64,000 nt of DNA, taken from HXMU1420-13 sp965228545 (lineage in GTDB: Bacteria > Bacteroidota > Rhodothermia > Balneolales > Balneolaceae). The position numbers and the translations under genes were made by a program. The notes under the pieces are model-generated. The model was not told where the DNA came from, made no database searches, and was given only the letters and a program-made list of their open reading frames with translations. The stretch is from the NCBI GenBank assembly GCA_965228545.1, contig OZ245822.1, positions 1,550,001-1,614,000 on the forward strand. Direction: 5' to 3'. Below, one piece after another: positions 8,636-18,026 of this stretch. Each line of letters starts with the position of its first letter. Position 1 is the stretch's first letter.

Positions 8636-9673
8636 ATGGCTGACGAAAACAAACTTAAAGCATTAGACATTGCCGTTGGGCAAATCGAAAAACAACATGG
8701 AAAGGGAACCATTATGAAGCTCGGGGACAGTGCATCGCAAGATGTAGATGTGATTTCTACGGGTTCTATTATGGTGGATTACGCATTAGGAGTTCAAGGG
8801 GTTCCAAGAGGAAGAATTACCGAAATTTATGGTCCTGAAGCCTCCGGTAAAACAACACTCGCACTTCAAGTAATTGCACAGGCACAAAAAAATGGCGGCT
8901 ATGCTGCATTTATTGATGCCGAGCATGCCTTTGATCCGAGATATGCACGGGCATTGGGTATTAATACCGAAGAATTATTGGTTTCTCAACCCGATAGCGG
9001 CGAGCAAGCACTTGAAATTACGGAAACACTTATTCGGTCGGGAGCCTTGGATGTGATTGTAGTGGATTCGGTAGCTGCTTTGGTTCCACGTGCAGAATTA
9101 GAGGGGGAAATGGGCGATTCTCATATGGGGCTTCAAGCGCGATTGATGTCGCAAGCACTAAGAAAGATTACAGGTATTGTAAATAAAACAGCCACTTCCT
9201 GTATTTTTATAAATCAGGTGCGTGAGAAAATTGGGGTTATGTTTGGAAATCCTGAAACCACAACCGGTGGTAGAGCCCTTAAATTCTACTCATCCGTTCG
9301 TTTAGATATTCGAAGAATTGGAGCTATCAAAAAAGCCGATGAAGTAATCGGTAACAGAACGAAAGTAAAAGTAGCTAAGAACAAGGTGGCACCCCCGTTC
9401 AAAGTGGTTGAGTTTAACATCATGTACGGAAAAGGGATTTCCAAAATTTCTGAGATTCTGGATCTTGCAGTTGAATTCGACATCATACAAAAGCGTGGAA
9501 GTTGGTTCCGTTATAATGGCGAACCTATTGGCCAAGGGGCTGATGCAGCCATGCAATTTTTAGAAGAAGACCCTGAGTTAACCGACAATATCGAAAAAGC
9601 GGTACGTAAAAAGCTGAATGGTATTGAAGACGAAGAACTCGTATCTGAATCTGCTGCACCGGTTGAAGAATAA
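8636..9673 (+). CDS. recA: recombinase RecA
   Basis: ATP-dependent strand-exchange protein for homologous recombination and coprotease for SOS repressor cleavage. Seen: Walker A GPEASGKTT at residues 66-74, Walker B LDVIVVDSVAAL, the DNA-binding loop region GVMFGNPETTTGG, and an acidic C-terminal tail (EDEELVSESAAPVEE). At 345 residues it is standard length. It is followed by its own terminator. RecX, its usual neighbour, is 3.1 kb away with two oppositely oriented genes between. I could not identify a LexA box in the 165 bp upstream (8471-8635). Confidence 0.98.
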   Translation: MADENKLKALDIAVGQIEKQHGKGTIMKLGDSASQDVDVISTGSIMVDYALGVQGVPRGRITEIYGPEASGKTTLALQVIAQAQKNGGYAAFIDAEHAFDPRYARALGINTEELLVSQPDSGEQALEITETLIRSGALDVIVVDSVAALVPRAELEGEMGDSHMGLQARLMSQALRKITGIVNKTATSCIFINQVREKIGVMFGNPETTTGGRALKFYSSVRLDIRRIGAIKKADEVIGNRTKVKVAKNKVAPPFKVVEFNIMYGKGISKISEILDLAVEFDIIQKRGSWFRYNGEPIGQGADAAMQFLEEDPELTDNIEKAVRKKLNGIEDEELVSESAAPVEE

Positions 9674-9698
9674 GAGCAGCTTAATAGTTGAACTTGGT

Positions 9699-9729
9699 AA
9701 GGCATTTACTTTGGTAGATGCCTTTTTTT
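9699..9729 (+). terminator. rho-independent terminator of recA
   Basis: A 7-bp stem AAGGCAT (9699-9705) pairs with ATGCCTT (9718-9724) around a 12-nt loop, running into seven T's. It lies 25 bp after the recA stop and 8 bp before the convergent histidine kinase stop, and serves recA only because the T-run is on the plus strand. Confidence 0.8.
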
Positions 9730-9736
9730 ATAACCA

Positions 9737-11635
9737 TTACATCCGTTGATAAATCTGTTTCAAAATTTTGTTGTACAAAATAGAGGGCTCGAACGGTTTC
9801 GTGATAACATCATTCATTCCACTTTCGAGACATTTTTTGGCATCGTCTTTAAAAGCATTGGCTGTTAGCGCGATAATCGGAATTTCAAGATGAAGCTCGT
9901 TACGGATATGTTTTGTAGCTTCCAATCCGTCCATAATTGGCATTTGCATATCCATCAAAATAATATCAAATAGCTTATTATCTAGCTTTTCGATGGCTTC
10001 TTTTCCGTTTTCGGCCCAATCATATTGCACCCCCCATTTGTCAAGCAATGTGAAGGCCAGCAATCGGTTTATGCGATTATCTTCAACAATCAGCAAGTTC
10101 AAGCCTTGTAAATCTATTAATTCAGATTCGAGTTTCTCTTCTACTTTAACCTCAATCTTTTCTGCTTTCTTTAGAGGTAACCTCACTTTAAACTCAGTGC
10201 CAACACCGGCCGTACTTTGCACATCCAACTCTCCACTCATCATAGATACTAAATGCCTGGTGATGGCTAATCCAAGTCCTGTTCCCCCGAATTTTCGAGT
10301 TATACTCGTATCGGCTTGAGAAAAAGCTTCAAAAATTGAATTCAGATTTTCTCTAGATATTCCAATACCAGTGTCTTTAACTCTAAATTCAATGATATAG
10401 GTCTGTTTTATAGATTTAGCCAACTTCACGCTAAGTTCAACCCTGCCATTAGGTGTGAACTTGATTGCATTATTAATCAGGTTGGTTAGAATCTGGTTCA
10501 ACCGATATGGATCGCCAAAAAGTGCATTCGGTATATCAGAGTCTACGGTATAGTGGAATTCTATTCCTTTTTGATCGGCCAATAACTTTTGGGCATAAAA
10601 TAAGCTATCAAGCATATCATTAAGGCTAAAGCCGAGTTGCTCAAGCTCAAGTTTACCCGACTCTATCTTCGATAAGTCGAGAATATCGTTAATCAGAACA
10701 ATCAGGTTCGAAGAAGATGTAGATATAGCATTCAGATATTTTGCCTGCTCACTATTAATCTCTGTTTGTTTCAGCAGTCTAGACATCCCGATAATGGCGT
10801 TCATTGGTGTACGTATTTCGTGGCTCATGTTAGCCAAAAATGCCTCTTTTGCCTTTGATGATGCCTCCGCTTCTACCTTAGCTTTCTTTAAATCTTCTCT
10901 GATTTTTCTAAACTCAGTGATGTCTCGAGCGATGGCAAGAATACCATCATACTTACCATCCTTATAAATTAATTGAACTTTTTGCCCTACCCAGATTTCC
11001 TTATTCCTTTTATTTTCCATAGGAAATTCTAGGTAAGTAGATTCTCTACCATCACGTACTTGTTTAATATAAAATGCTCCAACCCTTTTTTTAAAGTCTT
11101 CGCGAACAACATCGAGATATTGCATGTTGTACACCTCATCTTCCGAATAGCCCGACAAATCAAAGCCTATTGGGTTCACATAAGTGAAATAACCCTCAGC
11201 ATTTACCCGATAGATGATATCTGGAGCTGTTTCTACCAAGGTTTTGTACGCTTGCCTGCTGTATCTAAGAGCTTTTTCGGCCTCTTTTCTTTTTTCAATT
11301 TCAAGCGAAATGAATTCAGCCACCTTAAATAAATCATTCGAATCCCAGTCGGCATCATCAATCTGAATTTTACTAAGATTGTTTGTTAGCTTTTCAACAA
11401 CCTGCATTTGTAGCTGAAGTTCTTCTCTAAGGCGTGTATTTGTTGTAGACAGTTCCTCTGAACTAAGGTCCATCGCTCGTTCTAATAATTCGCGGTCACT
11501 ATCATAATGACCATACGATTGATCGATTGCTTTTAAAAGCGCCAAAACATCTTTTGAGATATTGTCGATTGAACCCAGATATTTTCGAACCTGACGTTTA
11601 AGTAGTTTATTATTTATGATTCCAGTGTTCTTCAA
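9737..11635 (-). CDS. soluble hybrid sensor histidine kinase (PAS-HisKA-HATPase-REC)
   Basis: Domains in order: an N-terminal helical region with LLKAIDQSYGHYDSDRELLERAMDLSS-like spacing found in FIST-partner kinases, a coiled coil, a PAS domain (ETAPDIIYRVNAEGYFTYVN), the phosphoacceptor motif FLANMSHEIRTPMNAIIGM, an HATPase_c domain (NLINNAIKF, DTGIGI, GTGLGL), and a C-terminal receiver with the phospho-Asp in LMDMQMP and Lys in ITKPF. No transmembrane segment is visible, so it is cytoplasmic. The frame stays open to 11743 over the FIST gene, but I place the start at TTG 11633-11635, just after the FIST stop; a GTG at 11690-11692 is the alternative. Tight linkage to FIST points to one sensory system. 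The output is unknown, as no DNA-binding regulator is adjacent. Confidence 0.88.
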   Translation of the reverse strand: MKNTGIINNKLLKRQVRKYLGSIDNISKDVLALLKAIDQSYGHYDSDRELLERAMDLSSEELSTTNTRLREELQLQMQVVEKLTNNLSKIQIDDADWDSNDLFKVAEFISLEIEKRKEAEKALRYSRQAYKTLVETAPDIIYRVNAEGYFTYVNPIGFDLSGYSEDEVYNMQYLDVVREDFKKRVGAFYIKQVRDGRESTYLEFPMENKRNKEIWVGQKVQLIYKDGKYDGILAIARDITEFRKIREDLKKAKVEAEASSKAKEAFLANMSHEIRTPMNAIIGMSRLLKQTEINSEQAKYLNAISTSSSNLIVLINDILDLSKIESGKLELEQLGFSLNDMLDSLFYAQKLLADQKGIEFHYTVDSDIPNALFGDPYRLNQILTNLINNAIKFTPNGRVELSVKLAKSIKQTYIIEFRVKDTGIGISRENLNSIFEAFSQADTSITRKFGGTGLGLAITRHLVSMMSGELDVQSTAGVGTEFKVRLPLKKAEKIEVKVEEKLESELIDLQGLNLLIVEDNRINRLLAFTLLDKWGVQYDWAENGKEAIEKLDNKLFDIILMDMQMPIMDGLEATKHIRNELHLEIPIIALTANAFKDDAKKCLESGMNDVITKPFEPSILYNKILKQIYQRM

Positions 11636-11640
11636 ACCCG

Positions 11641-12789
11641 TTATTTTTCTGAATAGGTAGTAAGGGTCATGGTTTGGTTGTGTAAATCGCACGTGGCCCC
11701 AACAGAGCTTGGTGCAAGCTCTCCATAGGAGTAAAACCCACAATAAAACGCATCATTCCCAAAGATTTCCTCTACGGCTTCTATCTCCTCTTCAATTCTT
11801 TGATCTAGAACGACTTTTCGACCAACACAACTAATTAGTAAAATGAGTTCGGGATTCACCGGCTTCTCGTTAAAATAAAATCCATCGCTTGCTGCTTTAG
11901 ATGCTCCATCGATAAGCCGATCAAAGTTGGATTTCATAAATCGTACAGTTGCCCCTTCAGGAATATCGCCGGCAAAAGTCATCGATTGCTCAATTTCATC
12001 CACAGAAAGTATGGTTCTTACCAGAGTTGGGGCATCTTTGGAAACTCGCATACTTAGCGGAAAGAGTAAGGCTGATCCCGGTAGTTCTTCGGCTTTAGGG
12101 CCCAGATATTTTTTATACAGTTTTAACGCGTTCTGGTCATCAACTTCATACAAAATATTCCCAACCGATTTAGTAACTATGCGGTGCGGACCGAATTCAT
12201 CCCACCCACCATGAGAGCCAAAACCTATTTTAATATGCTCGCCATAGAAGCCAATGCCAACAATATTTCCTTGTCTTACATCACCATTTAAGCCTACTAA
12301 TGTACCTTCAAAATTGGTCCCGACTCCCGCAAGTCCACCAGTTACCGGAACCTCTATGGGTAACACCGAATTAGATCCTTTCACCAGTTCAGATCCATTC
12401 ACTAATTGCCCATCCGAAATAATTAAAACATGTTTTAACGCAGGATTCGATAGTTTTTCTGCAATCGCTTTTCCTGCTTTTTCGCTACTTCCATAGTCCT
12501 CATAATTTACGATTACGGGCCTAATAGTGGATTTTTGGAACGTTATTGCTGTAGCAACAATCGTATCGTCGTTCACTATCAAACCTGAAATTTCACCCGC
12601 AGTGCTGCAAGATATAATACTTGCATAGGGAAACTGTGTAACTAATTGAGCTAATGCTTTTTTTGCACCAAGTTTCGATTTAGCCCCAAAAGCGAGTACT
12701 AAATCACATGTGGTAGAGTTGAAATTTTGAGAAGATTTTATTTGTGTCCAACCCGATTCATCTTTGTAAATTTGCTGCGCAATTTCCAT
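11641..12789 (-). CDS. FIST N/C-domain sensory protein
   Basis: A cytoplasmic protein of about 382 residues with FIST_N (roughly residues 25-210: CDLVLAFGAKSKLG, SIISCSTAGEI, GGLAGVGTNFEGTLVGL) and FIST_C (roughly 215-365: LYKKYLGPKAEELPGSALLFPL ... LLISCVGRKVVLDQR, YGELAP). FIST domains are proposed to bind small ligands, possibly amino acids, and to feed histidine kinases or cyclases. Its stop nearly abuts the start of the hybrid kinase, supporting a two-protein sensor. I chose ATG 12787-12789; an upstream TTG at 12799-12801 would add four residues. Only 30 bp separate this start from the divergent recX start, so its promoter must overlap recX or its own 5' end. Confidence 0.88.
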   Translation of the reverse strand: MEIAQQIYKDESGWTQIKSSQNFNSTTCDLVLAFGAKSKLGAKKALAQLVTQFPYASIISCSTAGEISGLIVNDDTIVATAITFQKSTIRPVIVNYEDYGSSEKAGKAIAEKLSNPALKHVLIISDGQLVNGSELVKGSNSVLPIEVPVTGGLAGVGTNFEGTLVGLNGDVRQGNIVGIGFYGEHIKIGFGSHGGWDEFGPHRIVTKSVGNILYEVDDQNALKLYKKYLGPKAEELPGSALLFPLSMRVSKDAPTLVRTILSVDEIEQSMTFAGDIPEGATVRFMKSNFDRLIDGASKAASDGFYFNEKPVNPELILLISCVGRKVVLDQRIEEEIEAVEEIFGNDAFYCGFYSYGELAPSSVGATCDLHNQTMTLTTYSEK

Positions 12790-12819
12790 TCGCCGTTCCA
12801 ATAATTGTAATTGTATTAA

Positions 12820-13512
12820 ATGAAACCAAATACCAAACGGGATACCATTAAAATATTTGAATCAATCGGTAAGGAAACTGCCCCCATAACCTGCATCGAA
12901 ATTCAGAAGAAGAATTCATTTCGCTATTCCATTTTCGTCGAGAACCAATTTCTAGTTGGTGTTTCGGAACAAACACTCCTCCATTTTAATCTCAGAGTGG
13001 GCACTCAAGTTAACAATCAACTACTTCAAGCCATTGATGCCCATGAGCAGAAGTGGCAGCTCAAAGATTTTTTTATCCGACTTCTTGCAAGACGAGATCA
13101 TTCTCGCCTGGAATTAGTACAGAAAGGAATTAAAAAAGGATTCGCACAATCCGAATTCGATGATATACTTGATGAGCTTGAAGAAAAAAAATATATCAGA
13201 AACGATGTTTTTGCACGCAAATTTGCCCACGATAAATTTCATTTCAACCATTGGGGAAAGCAGAAAATACGTATCGAGCTTAAGAAAAAAGGTCTTAAAT
13301 CGCATGATATCGATCAAGCGCTCGAAGAATTAAGTAAGCAAGATATCCTTGATAAAATGGAATACTTGGTGCTTAAAGCCAAGCCTCGATTTCTTCGGGC
13401 GGAAAAGTCGAAAAGAAGGAAGAAAATATTCGATTTTTTGATTAGAAAAGGCTACGATTCAACCCAAGTGATGAAAATTTTGCCATCACTGCTTAATAAG
13501 CTCGAATCATGA
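12820..13512 (+). CDS. recX: regulatory protein RecX
   Basis: RecX binds RecA filaments and inhibits their growth, tuning recombination and SOS. Seen: three tandem three-helix repeats, including LARRDHSRLELVQKGIKKGF, the YIRNDVFARKFAHDKFHFNHWGKQKIRIELKKKGL module and the IFDFLIRKGYDSTQVMKIL module, all typical of the family. At 230 residues it is longer than the roughly 160 of enteric RecX, with about 70 residues ahead of the first repeat (CIEIQKKNSFRYSIFVENQF), as seen in Bacteroidota. The stop overlaps the start of the downstream permease by 4 bp (ATGA), implying translational coupling. It is divergent from FIST and separated from recA. Confidence 0.92.
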   Translation: MKPNTKRDTIKIFESIGKETAPITCIEIQKKNSFRYSIFVENQFLVGVSEQTLLHFNLRVGTQVNNQLLQAIDAHEQKWQLKDFFIRLLARRDHSRLELVQKGIKKGFAQSEFDDILDELEEKKYIRNDVFARKFAHDKFHFNHWGKQKIRIELKKKGLKSHDIDQALEELSKQDILDKMEYLVLKAKPRFLRAEKSKRRKKIFDFLIRKGYDSTQVMKILPSLLNKLES

Positions 13513-14597
13513 GAAATATTACCCTTGAAAAAATAGTACGCTTTTTTATTGGTGTTACCGCCCTGGGCGTGCTAGGGCTTATTCTATATAATTACAGTAC
13601 ACTGGTAGCTTATGTTGTTTTGGCAATGATCTTAAGCTACATCCTCGATCCTTTTGTAAACCGGCTACAGCGCATGGGCATGAACCGAACATTTGGAATC
13701 ACTCTTACTCTTTCAACCGTTATTCTTCTCTTGGTTTATATTTCTACCAATGTTTTTCCATTGTTTGTTGGTGAAATGATCGAGCTAACTGAAAACCTTA
13801 CCATCGACAGGATTGAACAAATTGCCCGAGATGTTGAGGTAAAACTAACCGAAGAATTTAGTTTTATACCTCCGGGTTTTCTGCAAGATAATGTTACACA
13901 GATTGCTGCAGAATTATTCGATTTAGGAAAACTCTCTACCGTTTTGGGGGATGCTGTTGGCTTATTCACCAATATTTTTTCTGCAGTTTTAGTAGTTCCT
14001 TTTGCAGCTTTTTTCTTTTTAAAGGATGGAAGTAAAATACGTCGCGATGTGCTTCAATTAGTACCTAATAAATACTTCGAGACAACACTTACTTTAATCG
14101 ATAAAATCGAAAAACGATTAGGTTTGTATTTCAGAAGCGTACTGGCACAGAGTTTTATAGTAGCGTTCCTTTCTTGGACTACCTTAAGTGTTGCCGGACT
14201 AGAAAACTCGTTATCGGTTGGCATATCTGTTGGAATTGCGAATACCATTCCTTATTTCGGTCCCATAATCGGGTATGTACTATCAATCATTGTATCCATT
14301 ATCGAAACCGGAGATTTTTCGCTGGTTCTCGTTTGTATGATTGCCATTTTCATTGTGCAACTAACAGATAATTTGGTATTACAACCCTTCCTTTTTTCAC
14401 GTTCTGCGGATATGCACCCGGTTGCAATTTTGTTCATTATCCTAATTGGAGCAGAAACAGCCGGAATACTCGGTATGTTAATTGCAATTCCATTGGCAAC
14501 GGTTGTAAAAATTACCGTAAACCAAATCTCATGGAGCTTCAACAATTATCAGGTGTTCAGGCTTGATAACTCTCCCGCATCAATCAACAGTAGTTAG
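13509..14597 (+). CDS. AI-2E family transporter (PerM-like permease)
   Basis: A 362-residue integral membrane protein with eight or so hydrophobic segments. The N-terminal pair (ITALGVLGLILYNYSTLVAYVVLAMILSYILDPFVNRLQ-like) is followed by an extramembrane central region and the conserved C-terminal block NTIPYFGPIIGYVLSIIV, QLTDNLVLQPFLF and HPVAILFIILIG, the signature of the PerM/TqsA superfamily. Members export AI-2 or act as ion or antiporter proteins; the substrate cannot be read from sequence. The ATGA overlap with recX suggests co-expression, though no functional link to RecA is evident. An imperfect G/C-rich dyad after the stop (about 14605-14632) might be a weak terminator. Confidence 0.85.
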   Translation: MRNITLEKIVRFFIGVTALGVLGLILYNYSTLVAYVVLAMILSYILDPFVNRLQRMGMNRTFGITLTLSTVILLLVYISTNVFPLFVGEMIELTENLTIDRIEQIARDVEVKLTEEFSFIPPGFLQDNVTQIAAELFDLGKLSTVLGDAVGLFTNIFSAVLVVPFAAFFFLKDGSKIRRDVLQLVPNKYFETTLTLIDKIEKRLGLYFRSVLAQSFIVAFLSWTTLSVAGLENSLSVGISVGIANTIPYFGPIIGYVLSIIVSIIETGDFSLVLVCMIAIFIVQLTDNLVLQPFLFSRSADMHPVAILFIILIGAETAGILGMLIAIPLATVVKITVNQISWSFNNYQVFRLDNSPASINSS

Positions 14598-14678
14598 CAG
14601 GAAATTTGGGTGTAACATCCCCCATTTTCTTCCTATCTTTCAACCCGCATATCCACAACGCTCAATTCGTGAATAACT

Positions 14679-15266
14679 TTGAAGAATATTGTCGTTTTTG
14701 CCTCAGGATCGGGCTCTAATTTTCAATCTATTATTGATGCAACCCTATCCCAGCAAATTCCGGGCAAAATCACTGGCTTAATTACCGACCGGGATAATAT
14801 AAAAGCTATTGAGCGGGCAATAATGCACCAAATACCAGTTGTAGTTGTGCAACCAGCAGCTTTTGAAAATGAAAATGAATTTTCCAATTCCATGCTCCAT
14901 GCACTAGATTCTTTTGGTGCTGATATTATTGCTCTTGCAGGGTATTTGAAGAAAATTCCGAACCCTATTATCACTAAATTCAAAAACAAAATTCTAAATA
15001 TTCATCCATCTTTATTACCAAAATATGGTGGAAAAGGTTTTTATGGAATTCGCGTGCATCAGGCTGTGATCGACAATAACGAAACCGAAAGTGGATGCAC
15101 TGTTCATCTTGTTACTGATATTTATGACGATGGTCCCATACTCGGGCAATCAAAGGTTACACTCTCAGAAAACGAAACAGCTGAAAGTTTGGCAAAAAAA
15201 GTTCTTGTTCTAGAACACACACTCTACCCAAAAGTAATATCCGATTTCATCAAAACCATTTCTTAA
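14679..15266 (+). CDS. purN: phosphoribosylglycinamide formyltransferase
   Basis: Transfers a formyl group from 10-formyltetrahydrofolate to glycinamide ribonucleotide, the third step of purine synthesis. Seen: the phosphate-binding N-terminus VVFASGSGSNFQSIIDA, the catalytic Asn-His pair in NIHPSLLPKYGG, and ESGCTVHLVTDIYDDGPIL with the catalytic Asp. At 195 residues it matches the family. No ATG is available; the reading begins at TTG 14679, exactly where PurN proteins begin MKNIVV, so a TTG start is well supported. purH follows after 2 bp, forming a purine operon. Confidence 0.95.
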   Translation: MKNIVVFASGSGSNFQSIIDATLSQQIPGKITGLITDRDNIKAIERAIMHQIPVVVVQPAAFENENEFSNSMLHALDSFGADIIALAGYLKKIPNPIITKFKNKILNIHPSLLPKYGGKGFYGIRVHQAVIDNNETESGCTVHLVTDIYDDGPILGQSKVTLSENETAESLAKKVLVLEHTLYPKVISDFIKTIS

Positions 15267-15268
15267 TC

Positions 15269-16843
15269 ATGGCTTTAAAACCTCTGGCACAATTACCTGA
15301 AACCCCTCTCACCATTAAACGCGCTCTTCTTTCAGTGTCCGACAAAACGGATATCATTCCTTTAGCTGCGGCTTTACATAAAAACGGCGTACAACTTATT
15401 TCGACGGGTGGAACAGCTCAAATAATTAAAGAGGAAGGCATACCCGTAACGGATGCATCGGAAGTAACGGGATTTCGTGAATGTTTAGATGGCCGTGTGA
15501 AAACATTACACCCACATATTCATGGCGCACTATTAGCTAGAACAAGTTATGAACCTGATAATTTAGAATTAGCAGAGCTTGGAATCGAGCCCATCGAATT
15601 GGTTGTTGTAAATCTATATCCATTTAAAGAAACTGTTAAAAAACCCGACATCAATCCGGCAACAGCTACCGAGTTTATTGATATTGGCGGCCCCACTATG
15701 ATACGGGCAGCCGCAAAAAACTTTGCTCATGTGTGTATTCTTAGTTCACCAAAGCATTACCCTGCATTTATTGATGCATTGAATAGCGAGAAAGGTATCA
15801 GTTATGAGATGCGCCTTAACATGGCAAAAGCAGCATTTACACACACCGCCGATTACGACGTTGCAATCTCCAATTACTTTAGCAATTTGTTACAGGAGAA
15901 TCCTACTCAGCAGTTTACCGTGTCTGAACCTATGGCACACCCGCTTCGCTATGGCGAAAATCCTCATCAACAAGCTGCGGTGTATGGTACCCAAGGTGAA
16001 ATCATCGATTGCTTTCATGGTAAGCAACTCAGTTATAATAACTATCTGGATGTGGATGCCGCACTGAACATAATATCTGATTTCGAATCATACGATCCTA
16101 CGTGTGCAATCATTAAACACACTATACCTTGTGGTGTAGGAACAGCACCAAAGTTGAAAGATGCCTACAACAAAGCCTTCAGTACAGATACCGTTTCTCC
16201 CTTTGGTGGAATTGTAGTGGTTAACCAACCCCTTGATCTTGCAACTGCCGAGGCTATCGATAAGATCTTTACCGAAATTATTATCGCTCCTTCGTTTAAC
16301 AAAGATGCACTAGAATTACTTACTGCAAAAAAGAATCGTCGTTTAATTCGAATCAAGAAGAATGTGTCGAAAAGTGAGACCTCTTCATACCGTTCTATTT
16401 TCGGTGGAGCGCTCAAACAGGATGCTGATCTCGAAGCAATCGACCCTAAATCATTTAAAGTAGTAACCGATCGAAAACCTACAGATTCCGAATTACAAGA
16501 TTTACTTTTTTCCTGGAAAGTTGTTCGGCATGTAAAGTCGAATGCTATCGTATATGCGAAGGATGGGCGAACCTTAGGAATTGGGTCGGGGCAAACTTCT
16601 AGAGTAGATTCTTCAGAAATCGCTGTTGCAAAAGCCGAGAAAGAAGGGCTCTCGCTGGAAGGTGCGGCCATTGCAAGCGATGCATTCTTTCCATTTTCGG
16701 ATGGTGTTGAGGCCGCTGCAGCAGCAGGTGTGCGTGCTGTAATTCAGCCGGGTGGCAGCATTCGTGATGAAGAAGTTATTGCCAAAGCCAACGAACTTGG
16801 ACTGTGCATGATTTTTACTGGAACTCGGCATTTTAAACACTAA
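15269..16843 (+). CDS. purH: bifunctional AICAR formyltransferase/IMP cyclohydrolase
   Basis: Carries out the last two steps of IMP synthesis. The N-terminal IMP cyclohydrolase domain (about residues 15-200) shows ALLSVSDKTDI, STGGTAQII, ECLDGRVKTLHPHIHGALLA and IDIGGPTMIRAAAKN. The C-terminal AICAR formyltransferase domain shows LRYGENPHQQAAVYG, the SYNNYLDVDAAL segment, IIKHTIPCGVG with the catalytic Lys-His pair, and SDAFFPFSDGVEAAAAAGV near the end. At 524 residues it has standard length. It is 2 bp after purN. No sign of truncation or frameshift. Confidence 0.97.
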   Translation: MALKPLAQLPETPLTIKRALLSVSDKTDIIPLAAALHKNGVQLISTGGTAQIIKEEGIPVTDASEVTGFRECLDGRVKTLHPHIHGALLARTSYEPDNLELAELGIEPIELVVVNLYPFKETVKKPDINPATATEFIDIGGPTMIRAAAKNFAHVCILSSPKHYPAFIDALNSEKGISYEMRLNMAKAAFTHTADYDVAISNYFSNLLQENPTQQFTVSEPMAHPLRYGENPHQQAAVYGTQGEIIDCFHGKQLSYNNYLDVDAALNIISDFESYDPTCAIIKHTIPCGVGTAPKLKDAYNKAFSTDTVSPFGGIVVVNQPLDLATAEAIDKIFTEIIIAPSFNKDALELLTAKKNRRLIRIKKNVSKSETSSYRSIFGGALKQDADLEAIDPKSFKVVTDRKPTDSELQDLLFSWKVVRHVKSNAIVYAKDGRTLGIGSGQTSRVDSSEIAVAKAEKEGLSLEGAAIASDAFFPFSDGVEAAAAAGVRAVIQPGGSIRDEEVIAKANELGLCMIFTGTRHFKH

Positions 16844-16949
16844 AACCCTCGAAAAACAAAGTGAATACTCACATTCGCAAATAGAGTATCAAAATTGTAT
16901 TTTCAACCGAATTAATATCGTCATAAAAACCTATAGTTAAGCACCTGAA

Positions 16950-18017
16950 ATGTCCAATCGGCAAGGCATCCCTTCCCCATTTTCTATCAAAAAACAGCCT
17001 AAAAAAGGCTTATTCGATTTTTTATATACCGACATCGCAATTGATCTTGGTACTGCAAACACACTCATTTATTCGCGAGGCGAGGGTATTGTTTTAAATG
17101 AACCGTCTATTGTTGCTCTAAATCAACAGGATATTCCTGTAGCAACCGGGCACGAAGCGCGCTTAATGCACGAGAAAACACACCGCAAAATCAGAACTAT
17201 TCGTCCCCTTCGTGATGGTGTAATAGCCGATTTTGAAGTTGCCGAGCAAATGATACGCGGCATGATCAAAAAAGTAAAAGTGAAGTGGTATTCCAGCACG
17301 CGGCAGATGGTTATATGTGTGCCAAGTGGAATCACGGAGGTTGAACGACGTGCTGTTCGCGATAGCGCTGAGCATGCCGGAGCAAAAGAAGTATTTTTAG
17401 TGGATGAGCCCATGGCCGCCGCCATTGGTATCGGGCTTGATGTACACGAACCGGTTGGAAATATGATTGTGGATATCGGAGGTGGAACCACCGAAATCGC
17501 AGTAATTGCACTGTCAGGAATTGTTTACGCGCAATCTGTTCGGTTAGGTGGCGACGAGCTAAACGAAGACATCATCAATTATTTCAGGAGAAACCACAAT
17601 TTGTTGATTGGCGAGCGAACTGCAGAGAAAATTAAGTGTGAAATCGGTTCGGCAGCTCCACTCGACGAAGAACTTGAAATGATTACTAAAGGCCGTGATT
17701 TGGTAAATGGTGTACCAAGAACACGACACATTACCTCTAAAGATGCGCGTGAAGCAATGGCCGAATCAGTAAACACCATTGTTGAGTCGATCACCAAATC
17801 GCTGGAACAAACCCCACCCGAATTATCTGCGGATATTCTTGATCGAGGAATTATGTTAACCGGCGGTGGCGCATTATTAAAAAATCTCGACAAACTGATT
17901 ATGGAAACAACCGATCTTCCTGTACATATCGCCGAAGATCCACTAACTGCTGTTGTTCGTGGAACGGGAGCTATTTTAGAGAATCTCGAGTATTATCGAC
18001 CAGTAATCGACTCATAA
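16950..18017 (+). CDS. mreB: rod shape-determining protein MreB
   Basis: Actin-like cytoskeletal ATPase that organises the elongasome beneath the inner membrane. Seen: phosphate-1 IDLGTANTLIY, VCVPSGITEVERRAV, the EVFLVDEPMAAAIG motif, phosphate-2 IVDIGGGTTEIAVI, and the adenosine motif GIMLTGGGALL. At 355 residues it is slightly long because of an N-terminal extension with FLYTDIAIDLG, typical for MreB. It is the first gene of mreBCD-PBP2-rodA and has a 106-bp gap upstream from purH that should hold the operon promoter, which I could not define. Confidence 0.97.
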   Translation: MSNRQGIPSPFSIKKQPKKGLFDFLYTDIAIDLGTANTLIYSRGEGIVLNEPSIVALNQQDIPVATGHEARLMHEKTHRKIRTIRPLRDGVIADFEVAEQMIRGMIKKVKVKWYSSTRQMVICVPSGITEVERRAVRDSAEHAGAKEVFLVDEPMAAAIGIGLDVHEPVGNMIVDIGGGTTEIAVIALSGIVYAQSVRLGGDELNEDIINYFRRNHNLLIGERTAEKIKCEIGSAAPLDEELEMITKGRDLVNGVPRTRHITSKDAREAMAESVNTIVESITKSLEQTPPELSADILDRGIMLTGGGALLKNLDKLIMETTDLPVHIAEDPLTAVVRGTGAILENLEYYRPVIDS

Positions 18018-18026
18018 CCATGCTGA

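Noticed and set aside
11636..11743. Extension of the hybrid kinase frame upstream over the FIST gene
   Set aside because: The extra residues are the out-of-frame shadow of the FIST C-terminus and do not match any kinase N-terminus; TTG 11635 is preferred.
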